From contig CM063260.1 of the NCBI GenBank assembly GCA_032158295.1, forward strand, positions 2,358,501-2,422,500: a stretch of 64,000 nucleotides of DNA, in the 5' to 3' direction. The DNA is from Pycnopodia helianthoides. Its lineage: Eukaryota > Echinodermata > Asteroidea > Forcipulatida > Asteriidae. Of the stretch, positions 21,001 through 28,437 are shown piece after piece; within the stretch, counting starts at the first letter, position 1, and every line of letters begins with the position of its first letter. Position numbers and translations under genes: made by a program. The notes beneath the pieces are model-generated. The model was not told the DNA's origin. It did no database searches and saw only the letters and a program-made list of their open reading frames with translations.

Positions 21001-22511
21001 AAGGATGAATGGTTCAATGCAGTTCAGGGTCAAGTTTCTTAAAGCTATTAATCACAAACATTTGCTTAACTCGGAGAAACATTGCTTAGCAGAATGAGTT
21101 TACCAGCCAAAATACTATCGGCCCATTGCTTGTGGCCGGTTCCCCGCTGACTTTTGCTAAGCAAATAATATTATGTGCATTATTTTCTTTGGATCAATTT
21201 TACGGCATTGGTTAGCCCTTATTGGTTTGTTCAGATTGACAACTTGGATCTTTGTTTTTATTGATATTTTTGTAATGTTTTGTTCCTCCATTTATTCCAT
21301 TGATACAGCGTATAACGTACACCAATCCGTACCCGCACCATAAAGTGTTTAATATCAGATGTAATCGGGATGATTTGCTGCAGTTTAAGGAGACTCGGGT
21401 TCAGGTAGGCTAGAGCGCCCTCTATGTCTAGTTCTGTAGATTGTTGGATTACTTGAATTTATGATTGCTTGAGTGCTTGATTTTTTAATTTCTTGACATA
21501 AATATTTATTAAAATGTATGTATGTACTGATTGGTGTTGGTCAGTTCAATGTATAACTTGATCACTTGATTTTGTGAATTGTTTTCATTTTATGTTGTCT
21601 TAAACTTGAATAATTGATATCTGGATATCTTGATTATTGACATTCATTGTATTGATATATTGTTGATTTATTGATTCTCTGATCGGTTATTGATTCTCTG
21701 ACCAGTTATTGATTCTCTTCCTGGTTGTTGATATTGATTGGATATTGACTCTCTGATCGGTTATTGAATCTCTGATTTTTAATTCATTTCTCGATACCTT
21801 TTTACTTGATTTGCTGTTGCCTTCTACCCTTGAACAATCAATTTATTACCCACATTATTGATTGATTGAATTCATTAATGGTTATTGATTGATTGATTTC
21901 CTGATTGAATATTTGTCTATCCCTTCATAACTTGATTCCACCATCACTTGATATTTCCCGGATAGGATTTTGGTTTTTACCCTTTCCCTTTTTACATTTT
22001 TTTGACTGTTGTATTGATTATTGATTGATTAGGGTTTTGACTCCTGATGTTTTGATAATTTATTTCATAATTAAAGATACCTTTCTAATATCTTTGCAGA
22101 TTAAATGCATTGATTAATTTTTTTTGATATCAGTAAATATATATATATATATATTTTCGAAACTCATCAACTGAACTATTAATCGTATGATTCCAGTATT
22201 TGATAATGGATTGATTCATTAATTTATTACTTGATTGATTTTGGTAATTATTCATTGGTATAACTTGATTGATTAAGGTATTGATTACCCCATTAATTTG
22301 AGTAGATGCTACAGCAATTGATTCCTCTATTGATTAATCTATGATGGTATTGACTTTTTGGATTCCTTAGATTGATGGCGGTGAGACGTATGGTCTTGGT
22401 TTAAGATTCTCTCCTTGTCAACAAGCAGGCAGTGCTGAAATCCTCATCTTCATCAACGATGAACAAGACAACAATGAGGAGACCTTCTTAGTCAGAGCAA
22501 TATACTCCTAA
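1..22511 (+). CDS. NPHP4: Nephrocystin-4, about 29 exons, N-terminus missing
   Basis: Scaffold protein of the ciliary transition zone that works with NPHP1 and RPGRIP1L. Spliced exons match vertebrate NPHP4 in order along the protein: [70 protein letters not shown] and [10 protein letters not shown] near the end. Exons: 1-16, 833-988, 1822-1961, 2681-2874, 3796-3928, 4432-4659, 4828-4899, 7443-7576, 8041-8284, 8835-8935, 10001-10189, 10821-10916, 11457-11571, 12200-12342, 12600-12701, 13071-13277, 13972-14210, 14730-14785, 15143-15309, 15871-16072, 16860-16952, 17284-17440, 18102-18184, 18477-18562, 19130-19301, 20170-20274, 20497-20628, 21309-21404, 22371-22511 (stop TAA). Phases agree throughout once the indels in exons 12200-15309 are allowed for. 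About 1330 residues are present; roughly the first 190 lie upstream. The donor at 20275 (GTGGGT) was chosen to keep frame. The exon at 8041 encodes a Gly-Gln-Tyr-rich stretch. No clear polyadenylation signal was found close to the stop. Confidence 0.93.
1021..1183 (+). mobile_element. Short inverted-repeat element, CAGGCCTGG family, copy 1
   Basis: The segment begins CAGGCCTGGAATT and ends with the inverse, ATTCCAGCCTG. The interior carries a second inverted pair (GGCCATGGCC area). Two related copies lie at 9709-9875 (opposite orientation) and 18259-18418 (same orientation), all in NPHP4 introns. No coding capacity, so it is a non-autonomous (MITE-like) element. Confidence 0.7.
2188..2427. 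mobile_element. GGGCCCAATTTCAT inverted-repeat element
   Basis: Left end TGGGCCCAGTGTCGTGG and right end GCCATGAAATTGGGCC form imperfect inverted termini. Next to each is a CTGCTTAC or GTAAGCAG motif. Same family as 3415-3608, 5451-5733, 16143-16391 and 43966-44153. Confidence 0.65.
2857..3208 (+). repeat. Three tandem copies of an NPHP4 exon end and splice donor
   Basis: The last bases of the exon ending at 2874 plus the donor (AGGCTCGGCAGAGTCGAG|GTAAC) recur at about 3012 and, diverged, at about 3186. They are spaced roughly 155 and 174 bases. The intervening sequence is also repeated (TTCCCGAGAG then TTTGCAAACTATTCC-like text). Only the first donor keeps the homologous reading frame. Confidence 0.75.
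3285..3725 (+). mobile_element. tRNA-related SINE split by a second element
   Basis: The head contains a B-box-like GGTTCGAATCCCAC at about 3313. The tail (ACATCTAAAAC, then TCTTCTCTCC, then TGAGAATCC, then an AATAAATAA tail) matches the uninterrupted copy at 33228-33444. Positions about 3415-3608 are foreign, being an inverted-repeat element with GGCCCAAGTTCAT and GATATTGGGCC ends. Confidence 0.7.
3415..3608. mobile_element. GGGCCCAATTTCAT element nested in a SINE
   Basis: Terminal inverted repeats around CTGCTTAAAAGC and TTAATGCAGC. It interrupts the SINE at 3285-3725, so it inserted later than that SINE. Confidence 0.65.
4190..4335 (-). mobile_element. tRNA-derived SINE fragment (minus)
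   Basis: Read on the minus strand it has an A-box-like TGGT..CTAGTGG region and a B box GGTTCGAATCCCACC. A tail block mentions a stretch ending CAGTGCTTACACACAC. Related copies are at 13545-13735, 17085-17160 and 51970-52115. The body resembles a tRNA-Glu-like promoter. Confidence 0.65.
5007..5369 (-). mobile_element. CCCTCCTACTGT repeat element, inverted copy in NPHP4 intron
   Basis: Reverse complement of the element after the NPHP4 stop (22512-23093). It starts TTAACCCTTCTGC, holds two copies of the roughly 118-base unit and ends GTAGGAGGGTT. It contains an exon-like stretch at 5038-5075 that belongs to the repeat, not to NPHP4. Confidence 0.7.
5451..5733. mobile_element. GGGCCCAATTTCAT inverted-repeat element
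   Basis: Ends are GGGCCCAATTTCATAGAGC and GCTATGAAATTGGGCCC. The left terminus is repeated at about 5508 (ATTTCATAGAGCTGC), suggesting a nested or partly duplicated copy. Confidence 0.7.
6004..6226 (+). mobile_element. TAGACCCTTCCCATG inverted-repeat element, copy 1
   Basis: Near-perfect inverted termini TAGACCCTTCCCATGAAATA and its inverse bound a 223-base segment. A very similar copy lies at 15539-15765 in the opposite orientation. Confidence 0.8.
6469..6848 (+). mobile_element. TTAA-flanked MITE (piggyBac-like target), copy 1
   Basis: Termini AGGTATTATACAGG and CCTGTATAATACCT are inverted repeats. The right side is followed by TTAA, and TTAA lies near the left side. Same class as 10247-10625, 27775-28143, 32458-32793 and 52592-52905. 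Confidence 0.65.
9041..9330 (+). mobile_element. Full-length-looking tRNA-derived SINE with LINE-like tail
   Basis: A-box-like TGGTAGAGTAG is followed about 50 bases later by B box GGGTTCGAATCCTGCC. Then come a core and a 3' end AAGCGCTATTTAAGAACTG with ATTATT repeats. The tail resembles the 3' ends of the LINE fossil at 43240-43735 and of the SINE at 48445-48800. Confidence 0.75.
9362..9511. mobile_element. Short inverted-repeat element (GAAACTTTACGC)
   Basis: Inverted ends: GCCTGCCGCCAATCTCATG with AAACTTTACGC on the left, and GCGTAAAGTTTTGTG with ATCGGCTGC on the right. No coding content. Confidence 0.6.
9709..9875 (-). mobile_element. CAGGCCTGG element, copy 2 (inverted)
   Basis: Starts CAGGCCTGGAATT and ends AATTCCAGGACTG. 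The interior matches copy 1 at 1021 in reverse complement, for example the GGGCAAGGCCATTTT block. Confidence 0.7.
10247..10625 (+). mobile_element. TTAA-flanked MITE, copy 2
   Basis: Left TTAA then AGGGAAGGTACACG. The right end is CTTTGCCT followed by TTAT, a decayed TTAA. The interior, including GAGAAACGTTTCTCAGA and TTTATCCCCCAAA, matches 27775-28143 in reverse complement. Confidence 0.7.
10917..11259. mobile_element. Inverted-repeat element at a splice donor, with internal minisatellite
   Basis: TACGGAGCCCCT (from 10922) and AGGGGCTCCGTA (to 11253) are inverted termini. GTTAG flanks both sides (10917-10921 and 11255-11259) as a likely target duplication. The left GTTAG is the splice donor of the NPHP4 exon ending at 10916. 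Inside, about 10936-11188, some eleven imperfect copies of a roughly 23-base AATAATATTTTGAGGGAAC unit are in tandem. Confidence 0.75.
11978..12139. mobile_element. Short inverted-repeat element (AGGCCCTTTT)
   Basis: Left AGGCCCTTTTCGAGTTCACG and GGCTTCGGCTCC; right GGAGCCGAAGCC and GGATTCAAAAAGGGCCT. It ends 60 bases before an NPHP4 acceptor. Confidence 0.7.
13545..13735 (-). mobile_element. tRNA-derived SINE (minus)
   Basis: On the minus strand, AGCTCGGTGGTCTAGTGGC is A-box-like and resembles tRNA-Glu. It is followed by a degraded B box (GGTTCAAATCTCA). Same family as 4190-4335. Confidence 0.65.
14920..15075 (-). mobile_element. Second tRNA-derived SINE family (minus)
   Basis: On the minus strand it reads GTCGTGACCGAGCAGG, then a stretch ending GGACTCAAGC, then AAGCAAGACAC. 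It matches 48050-48280 (minus) and the head of 48445-48800 (plus). Confidence 0.55.
15539..15765 (-). mobile_element. TAGACCCTTCCCATG inverted-repeat element, copy 2
   Basis: Same termini as 6004-6226, with the interior in reverse complement (shared CATCAGTCCCAT and GCGCGATGTTCACTC blocks). The high similarity by eye suggests recent activity. Confidence 0.8.
16143..16391. mobile_element. GGGCCCAATTTCAT element with paralogous empty site
   Basis: Inverted ends GACCCAATTTCATGGC and GCCATGAAATTGGGC. The flanks GTGTCTCACACTGTAACCTG and TAGGCCTGAAGATACC are joined without the element in a local duplicate at about 16588-16650. That marks the insertion and a CCTG or CTG target duplication. Confidence 0.8.
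17085..17160 (+). mobile_element. tRNA-like SINE head
   Basis: GCTCGGTGGCTTAGATATC (A-box-like) and GGGTTCGAATCCCAGCC (B box) are about 35 bases apart, with partly complementary ends as in a tRNA acceptor stem. No clean cloverleaf, so a pseudo-tRNA or SINE fragment. Confidence 0.6.
17455..17935 (+). repeat. Seven-unit tandem array carrying tRNA B-box motifs
   Basis: Imperfect units of about 63-74 bases each carry a GGTTCGAATCCCACC-like motif followed by AGAGTCA and a TTTCAGAATGGTGTGG block. The motifs begin near 17468, 17535, 17598, 17672, 17743, 17808 and 17882. The unit looks like the B-box half of the SINE family at 17085, without the A box. Confidence 0.8.
18259..18418 (+). mobile_element. 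CAGGCCTGG element, copy 3
   Basis: Starts CAGGCCTGGAATT and ends GCCAGGCCTG. It shares the GGTCTTGGCCTT and AATGGCCTTGCCCTC blocks with copy 1. Confidence 0.7.
19437..19510 (-). mobile_element. tRNA-like fragment (minus)
   Basis: The plus strand reads TTGAACCAAGGACATCTGG, ATTAACATGCCGGCACTCT and ACCAACTGA. Its inverse is a tRNA-like TAGAGTGCC..ANCATG..GGTTCAA arrangement. Related to 55300-55365. Confidence 0.5.
19830..20056 (+). mobile_element. CCCTCCTACTGT repeat element, single-unit copy
   Basis: One copy of the unit found four times after the NPHP4 stop: CCCTCCTACTGTTTGACC, then GATATCATGTGGTGAATGC, then TTGGTCAACTCACTGG, ending near GAGTTAA. Confidence 0.7.
21440..22360 (+). repeat. TTGATT-rich low-complexity intron
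   Basis: The intron before the last NPHP4 exon is built largely of drifting TTGATTGATT and TATTGATTCTCTGA words, with a short (AT)n run at 22138-22154. Nothing coding is seen. Confidence 0.6.
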
Positions 22512-23093
22512 CCCTCCTACTGTTTGACCACTCAATATCATCCACTGTGGTTTGGAATGATAGAAAAAACTATGCCAGCCTTCAATGTGATATCATGTGG
22601 TGAATGCATCTACACAGTACATAGTCAACCCTCATACTGCCTTACCACTCAATATTATCAACTGTGGTTTTGAATGATAGACAAACTATGTCAGCCTGCA
22701 TTATGATATCATGTGGTGATTGCATCTACACAGTACATAGTTAAACCTCCTACTGTCTTACCATTCATTATCATCCACTCTGGTTCTGAATGATGGATAC
22801 ACAATGCCAGCCTGCAATGTGTTATCATGTGGTGAATGCATCTACACAGTACATAGTCAACCCTCCTACTGTCTGACCATTCAATATCATCCACTCTGGT
22901 TTTAAATGATGGACAAACTATGCAAGTCTGCAATATGTTATCTTGTGGTGAATGCATCTGCAACTGTACACAGTACACATATGTACACAGCTTTTTATAC
23001 AGTTGTGCCACCAAACATACTCTGTGCAGTTGAATGGTTTCAAGTGGTTGGTCAACTCACTGGATACTGTTACCAAGAGTAGAAGGGTTAAAT
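22512..23093 (+). repeat. CCCTCCTACTGT element with four tandem units, starting at the NPHP4 stop
   Basis: About 118-base units begin near 22512, 22625, 22745 and 22858, each with ATCATGTGGTGAATGCATC and ACACAGTACA blocks. The remainder (to GAAGGGTTAA) matches 19830-20056, and the whole is inverted at 5007-5369. Ends TAACCCTCCTACT and AGTAGAAGGGTTA are inverted repeats. NPHP4's TAA stop is the first three bases of this end. Confidence 0.75.
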
Positions 23094-23099
23094 GCATAG

Positions 23100-24510
23100 A
23101 CTTAGGCGAGGTAAATGTGGCTCACATATCTATGAAATGTGAAAAGTGGATAATGTTTTGGAGAGTTTTTAGTGGATTATTTTCAGAAATCTTGAATGCA
23201 CTGTTACAGTTTTTGGTACCAAAGATTTTGTACCTTTTAAAAATGTTATTGTAATATCTGTTGTTATACATATTTTTTCTTTCTTGGGGGCGGGGGGGAT
23301 TGGGGAGATGAATATAACTATATTTATTTGTTTGGATTTTCGGAATTTCAAACAAACTAGAATACAGTACTAAAATATGCTCAGAAATGTTTCCGAAGTT
23401 GCAACAGAGTTACCAATAAGAGTCGTGTCTAGAAGCCAAACGTATTGTACATAAAATTGAAATATGTAAATATAATGTATATTTGGAAAAACACATGCGC
23501 AGTACCCGACTGTGAAGTTGGGAAGTGCATGTCATATTTTGGATGCAGTTTTTTTTACTCATTTGTGCACATGTCGTCATTTGAGTAGGGCGCCCTCAAC
23601 TAGAGGTCTAAAGAAGGTTGCTCATTAGCACATCGTGTTCGCCGTGCGTACATAGCTGCACGTTTTCCATTGTTTCATCACCATTTTGCCTTGAATATGG
23701 CGGCGCGATGACGGCAAGGTCCATCGGTAGGTTAGGCAGTACTTATGTTGACCATTGCGCTCATGATACCGTCCAAATATTTCTGTAGCAAAAGAGTTTG
23801 TTGACCGAAGATTCTAGTGGGTCAGGCTCGAGGAAAATATTCCCGGTGAAGTCCTCTTCATCCATTAGTGAAATAAATTAGTAATAAGGATTTAAAGTTT
23901 AAGGTCTTGGTAAATTATAAATTCGAAGTGCCTTTGGTATGTGCAATATAAATTAAAATAATTTTGCTGAAAATATACCATGTGACTCCACGTTGTGACT
24001 TCTGTACACTATTTATTGTATCTACAAAGCAGATTCATAGACCCCAAGCTTATAGCATTACAAGCTCAAACAACACTTGCACTGGGGTCAAAAGAAAACT
24101 TTAGGCCGTCTCCTAACCTCGTTCCCAGGGTTGATCGATCTCGCCGCGCCATTTTGTCCAGCATGCCTTGACGAGAGGTATCGATACGGCGCGCTGCCCA
24201 TGGTAGCGAGGCTGGCCGTGTCCGAATTGATGCCCTAAGCAGTGGCTACAGCCAATCGCTGAAAAGGTCCTTTTTCCAATATTGTATGTCACTCGGCCGT
24301 AGCCAAATTCGCTTAATTCTGACAGTCATGGCCTATCATTGGCTTAGGTGTAAGCAGTGCGTGCGTGTGCACGTTTCCATTGGTCAACCTCACCAGCGAC
24401 GACGACAAACCTGTGCCCATTGGCAGCGCCTTATCGACCCCTAGGCGGTTGCGCGTGTATGGGGATATACACGAATGGGAATGAGGTTGGCAAAAGTCTC
24501 AAACGTCACC
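23100..24510. other. Gap with no recognised gene
   Basis: Between the NPHP4 3' repeat and the next candidate promoter I see only short ORFs on both strands with no recognisable protein. There is a G run at 23286-23300 and one AATAAA at 23872-23877. Confidence 0.5.
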
Positions 24511-24515
24511 ACAGC

Positions 24516-24743
24516 TTATATACAGCCAAGTCATTATTTTGACGTCACAAACGCGTCACTTGGGCGTTGCTTGGAGTCAAAGTACCGGCGCGCGCGTTCG
24601 TGTGGCACATCGCACGCAACTAAAGTGATGTACACAGTTTTATTGGTTGGTACGAGAGCGGATGCGTACGTGCTGTGAACGCTCTGTTTATGTAGTAACT
24701 TGTGCTAAGATGCAGACTGGAACATTCATGCGATTGCTAAAAA
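24516..24743 (+). promoter_or_regulatory. Candidate promoter and first exon for the 24999 ORF
   Basis: A TATATA sequence (24516-24522) is followed by a CRE-like TGACGTCAC (24540-24548). At 24710 an ATG opens an 11-codon reading frame that ends at a good donor (GTAAGT, 24744). I could not join it in frame to the downstream ORF, so it may be a non-coding leader. Weak evidence. Confidence 0.25.
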
Positions 24744-24998
24744 GTAAGTTTAAAATATGTAATAACAACATGTCAAACACTAGTCGATGTCAAAGGTCGA
24801 AAAGCCTTTAAAAAAACTTTCAAAATGTAACCTAAACTAATGTTTAAAAAAAGCATCTACCACAATACTCTTGTTACAGTCGCAGTGGCCCGACACCTCT
24901 GCCCGTTGTGTAGTGACCAACCCCACACGTGGATGGAATAACGAAAGGATCGTTGCAGTTATAAATATTTGAACTTTGACCTCGACTAAGTGTCCCCA

Positions 24999-25505
24999 AT
25001 GCACCATTATCGGGCGAGATCCCTTCTACCAGATGTCACTTCGGCCAAGGGGGATTCGAACCGCAACAAACCGTCCGCCCTGAGAGTCCGCTATGACATT
25101 GCAGAACGCGGCCGCATGAAAGAGTTGAAGAGCTACCAGGCGTCCACCATCTTGCGAGACTTCAAGCTGCCCCTCATCTTCAAGCACCCCGTAGTCGATG
25201 CAACGGCATCGTCCGCAGAGGAGCCTCACTCTCGTAAAACGACCAGAGCGAGGCTGCCGTCCATCATGACTGGGACGAAGTGCCGTCGACAGCTCGTACG
25301 GGATCCCTTGACACGCTCGTCCAATGTCGTCACCATCCCGTCCGTAGATAGGCTGAACTTTGGGGTACGAGGTTACTCCAGCCGTAGGCTTGAGGCGAAG
25401 GGAACGAAGACGGGTTCACTGCCGAGGTACAGCAGTACAGCTTCAGTCGCGGAGGAAACTATTCCGGGTGTACCCCCGGAAAAAAATGATTTTAAAACAA
25501 TTTAG
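24999..25505 (+). CDS. Unrecognised basic protein, 168 residues
   Basis: I do not recognise this protein. The frame is open from ATG at 24999 (the frame also extends slightly upstream without an ATG) to TAG at 25503-25505. It is markedly more GC-rich than its flanks, like the coding exons nearby. It is rich in Arg, Ser and Thr, with no signal peptide, membrane segment or Cys pattern. A central block reads YDIAERGRMKELKSY then ILRDFKLPLIFKHP, which looks structured, and the C-terminal half looks disordered. An AATAAA lies 135 bases after the stop. It could be a complete small gene or the last exon of a larger one. Confidence 0.45.
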   Translation: MHHYRARSLLPDVTSAKGDSNRNKPSALRVRYDIAERGRMKELKSYQASTILRDFKLPLIFKHPVVDATASSAEEPHSRKTTRARLPSIMTGTKCRRQLVRDPLTRSSNVVTIPSVDRLNFGVRGYSSRRLEAKGTKTGSLPRYSSTASVAEETIPGVPPEKNDFKTI

Positions 25506-25639
25506 AAGTAAAGATCTCGAAGCGGTTTTCCCGCTATCAACTAATAATAATAGACAAAACACTCTGGTCACCTATTTTGAGCATGCAATTGTTGAAAGTG
25601 TAAACTCTGTTTTACACGCATATTGAGTTTTGAACTAAA

Positions 25640-25645
25640 AATAAA
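25640..25645 (+). promoter_or_regulatory. Polyadenylation signal AATAAA
   Basis: Canonical hexamer 135 bases after the stop of the 24999-25505 ORF, in an AT-rich stretch. Confidence 0.4.
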
Positions 25646-25649
25646 TAAG

Positions 25650-26800
25650 TATTGTCATGAAAAAAACGCTGCAGAAATTTGTTAAATCATAATTGTGTTT
25701 GTGCGCGCCTTCGCGTAATAATGCTACGTCGTTTGCCTCTAGAATATGTTTTTTGTCCAGGGGAAACTTGTCAGTGAAACTCTGGTTTTCAAATGTGCCC
25801 AGCATTTACATATAAGAATAGAAAATTGTACGAGAAAATACAATACCAAGATATTACAGAGAATAAAAAAACACAAAAACCAGTGAGGCAAGTTTGATAT
25901 ACGGTCTCATCCAAATTACTGTATTTACGTCTGTAGTTTTATTTGCCATGAGTCTGTCAAAAAAACACCCTTGGTGACAATTTAACAGAGAGAGGGAGAG
26001 GGAGAGGGGAGGGGAGGGGGAGGGGAGGGGGAGGGGAGGGGGAGGAGAGGCGAACCGGTGAGTTAAGCAAAATGAGGCGTCGAGTTCTTTCATTCATATA
26101 CTTTGAAATTAGGTGACAGGTTATGGAGGGGGTAAAACTCCTGCCAACTCGGTCAGTTGTTGACGCAATTATGTTGTTGATTGTGTGGTTAATGTTTCTT
26201 GGTAATGTCGAATGGAGCACGGAGAACTGAAGGCTATACTGTGGTGCTAAGGCCTTCAGAACGTGATTATCGTATTTGTTTAATTGGTGATAAGGGAGTC
26301 AACTGAACACACAAATAATAATGTATTTCCATTTCGATTATGGGGGAGATATCAAACTGTATCAAGAAAATGACGTTCGTCTGAACACGTGAAATGATTA
26401 ATTTATGTTTATTCGTGTGGCCAAAATACAAATAATTATTAAACAAAATGCAAATCATTTATGAGAAGTTTGTGGTAATGTGTTGTATCAATACTAGTTG
26501 TGTACTCTAAAAAGGTCATAAGTCGTTCTAAACTTAATTCAAATTATTTTGAATATAATAAATAGGGAATTCAATAGCATACTGTACATTATAGTTTTTA
26601 TAATACACATATGCAACCGTGGAAGCTAAAAAACTGTTGACAATATCAACTTACGACTTAAAACCCCGGCGTGTTCAAATGTTTACCTTGTCTATGTTGT
26701 CACATGGGATCTGACTATGACGACACGAGTTTTCTCCTCGAAACGGATGAGATTAAGGAAGTCAAGGTTGGGTACAAAGATTTCTTCCCATTGTCAAGGA
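25650..26800. other. Gap with a G-rich tract, no recognised gene
   Basis: Short ORFs only. A purine strand of repeated GAGGGG and GGAGGG at 25988-26050 has enough G runs for G-quadruplex formation. Confidence 0.5.
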
Positions 26801-26810
26801 CATTGTAATG

Positions 26811-26925
26811 GAATAAAAAGCGCGACCGTAAAGTCAGTTGGATCAGTTGTATGAAACGATCCACACGTCTGGACAAACTCTTCATCTGACTCCAGTTTCA
26901 ACAGATGGGATTGTTCTAATCATAG
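26811..26925 (+). promoter_or_regulatory. Candidate promoter and 5' UTR exon of the dehydrogenase gene
   Basis: A TATA-like AATAAAAAG (26812-26820) is followed by a segment ending in a strong donor, CATAG|GTGAG at 26925. A matching acceptor (GTTCTGTTCTAG) lies near 28231, upstream of the ATG at 28438. A non-coding first exon is therefore plausible but unproven. Confidence 0.35.
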
Positions 26926-27774
26926 GTGAGTAGAGTACGAGAGTTAGTTCACCGGTGTGTGTGTGTGTCCCACATACGGTAAATAATTGACATAAGTTGA
27001 AGGAAGTTGAGTCAAAGAGGGCGTTATGGGGCGGGGGGGGGCAGATTCTCCTGCAACACACAGGGATCAGTGTTCAATGTTTTAAATAGAAAACAACTAT
27101 GTTTTTTTTTATCTTGTTTTATTGGACAAGTATTCATTGAAATGTTATCCGAGGGACACCTTTACAACCAGACTGTCACATTTGGGGTGAGACTTTATTA
27201 TTTTTATGCCGTTTTATTATATCCATTTACAACAACTGTAAATAATGGTTGCTCAAACGGTAGCTGTAAGCGAGGACAACCCCTGCGATAAAGTCATCTA
27301 CATCTCTGTGGGTATGGCTACTGTTTGAAACGAAAAGAAAGAAAGAAGAAAACATTTGTGGTGCGATTCAGCCTTAACTTTTGTAAGACGAAAGCCTTTC
27401 TCGGATTCAAATATTTTAGTGAGAAACTACCTCGTTCTCAAAAACTACATTACTTCAGAGGGAGTCGTTTCTCACAATGTTTTATACTATCAGCAGCTCT
27501 AAGGTGCTCCTTTCTAAGTTTTTACAATATTTTTGTTGTAATGTATTTCCTGAGTAACTTACCAAAAGTATCCACTTTAACTAAGCAGCGCCATATTACA
27601 ATTTGGGCCTGCAAGTCTTTATGTGACCTTATAAAGTTTCCACATTGCTTTTATAACATGTGGAGGAAACAAAATCGCGCACAATAACGGAACCAAGTTC
27701 GAAAACTCGCGAGACTTGCACAGTTTATATTTGTAAATATATATCACCCGATTGACCTGGTGGCTTTAACTTAA

Positions 27775-28143
27775 AGGCAAAGTATACCTTTGGTTTTTGG
27801 AACCGTTCGATTGTTTTAATCCAATACAATACAATAAAACAAACCTGTGACAATTTTATTTCAAAAGGTGGTTTTTAAGATATCGCCAACAATCTGGAGC
27901 GGTTTTGTCCACGCATGAAGAATAATCCCTAATAGGAATACACAATCTGAGAAACGTTTCTGACAGAAACGTTTCTCAGATTCACATTTTGGGGGATAAA
28001 AACTGACATCTTTTTCCATATCCACATTATTTTGAATAGAAATAATTCTCAAAATGCTTTATACTACCGAAAGTTGCTGTACCTCTAAGTAAGTTTTTAT
28101 TGCCATACATTTTTAGAGTGATTACCAATCGTATACCTTCCCT
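27775..28143 (-). mobile_element. TTAA-flanked MITE, copy 3
   Basis: TTAA at 27771-27774 and 28144-28147 flank AGGCAAAGTATACC and GGTATACCTTCCCT-type inverted ends (right end GTATACCTTCCCT). The interior matches 10247-10625 in reverse complement. Confidence 0.75.
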
Positions 28144-28437
28144 TTAAACCTCTGATTGCAATCAGTTGTGTTTATTGAATTAGAGCGGCTATTGATTTAC
28201 ACTGGTATCGATTTTTGGGTGTTCTGTTCTAGACTCCACTCGTAAGGTTCTCCACGAACTTCCACATTATACTTGACTGGCACGGTTCTAAGACCTTCTC
28301 CATCGGCAGCAGTAAAACCGGAATCAACATTGTCAACTTATTTAATTAGCTGCCGAAAGTACCCGACGATCTGGACACTTAGATATTATCGGACAGCATT
28401 CTTATGTTTGCTCTCAAAGTACGTGGAATTGACAAAA

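Noticed and set aside
27007..27687. Two ORFs of 94 and 120 codons before the dehydrogenase gene
   Set aside because: AT-rich, no recognisable motif, no splice consistency with the gene downstream.
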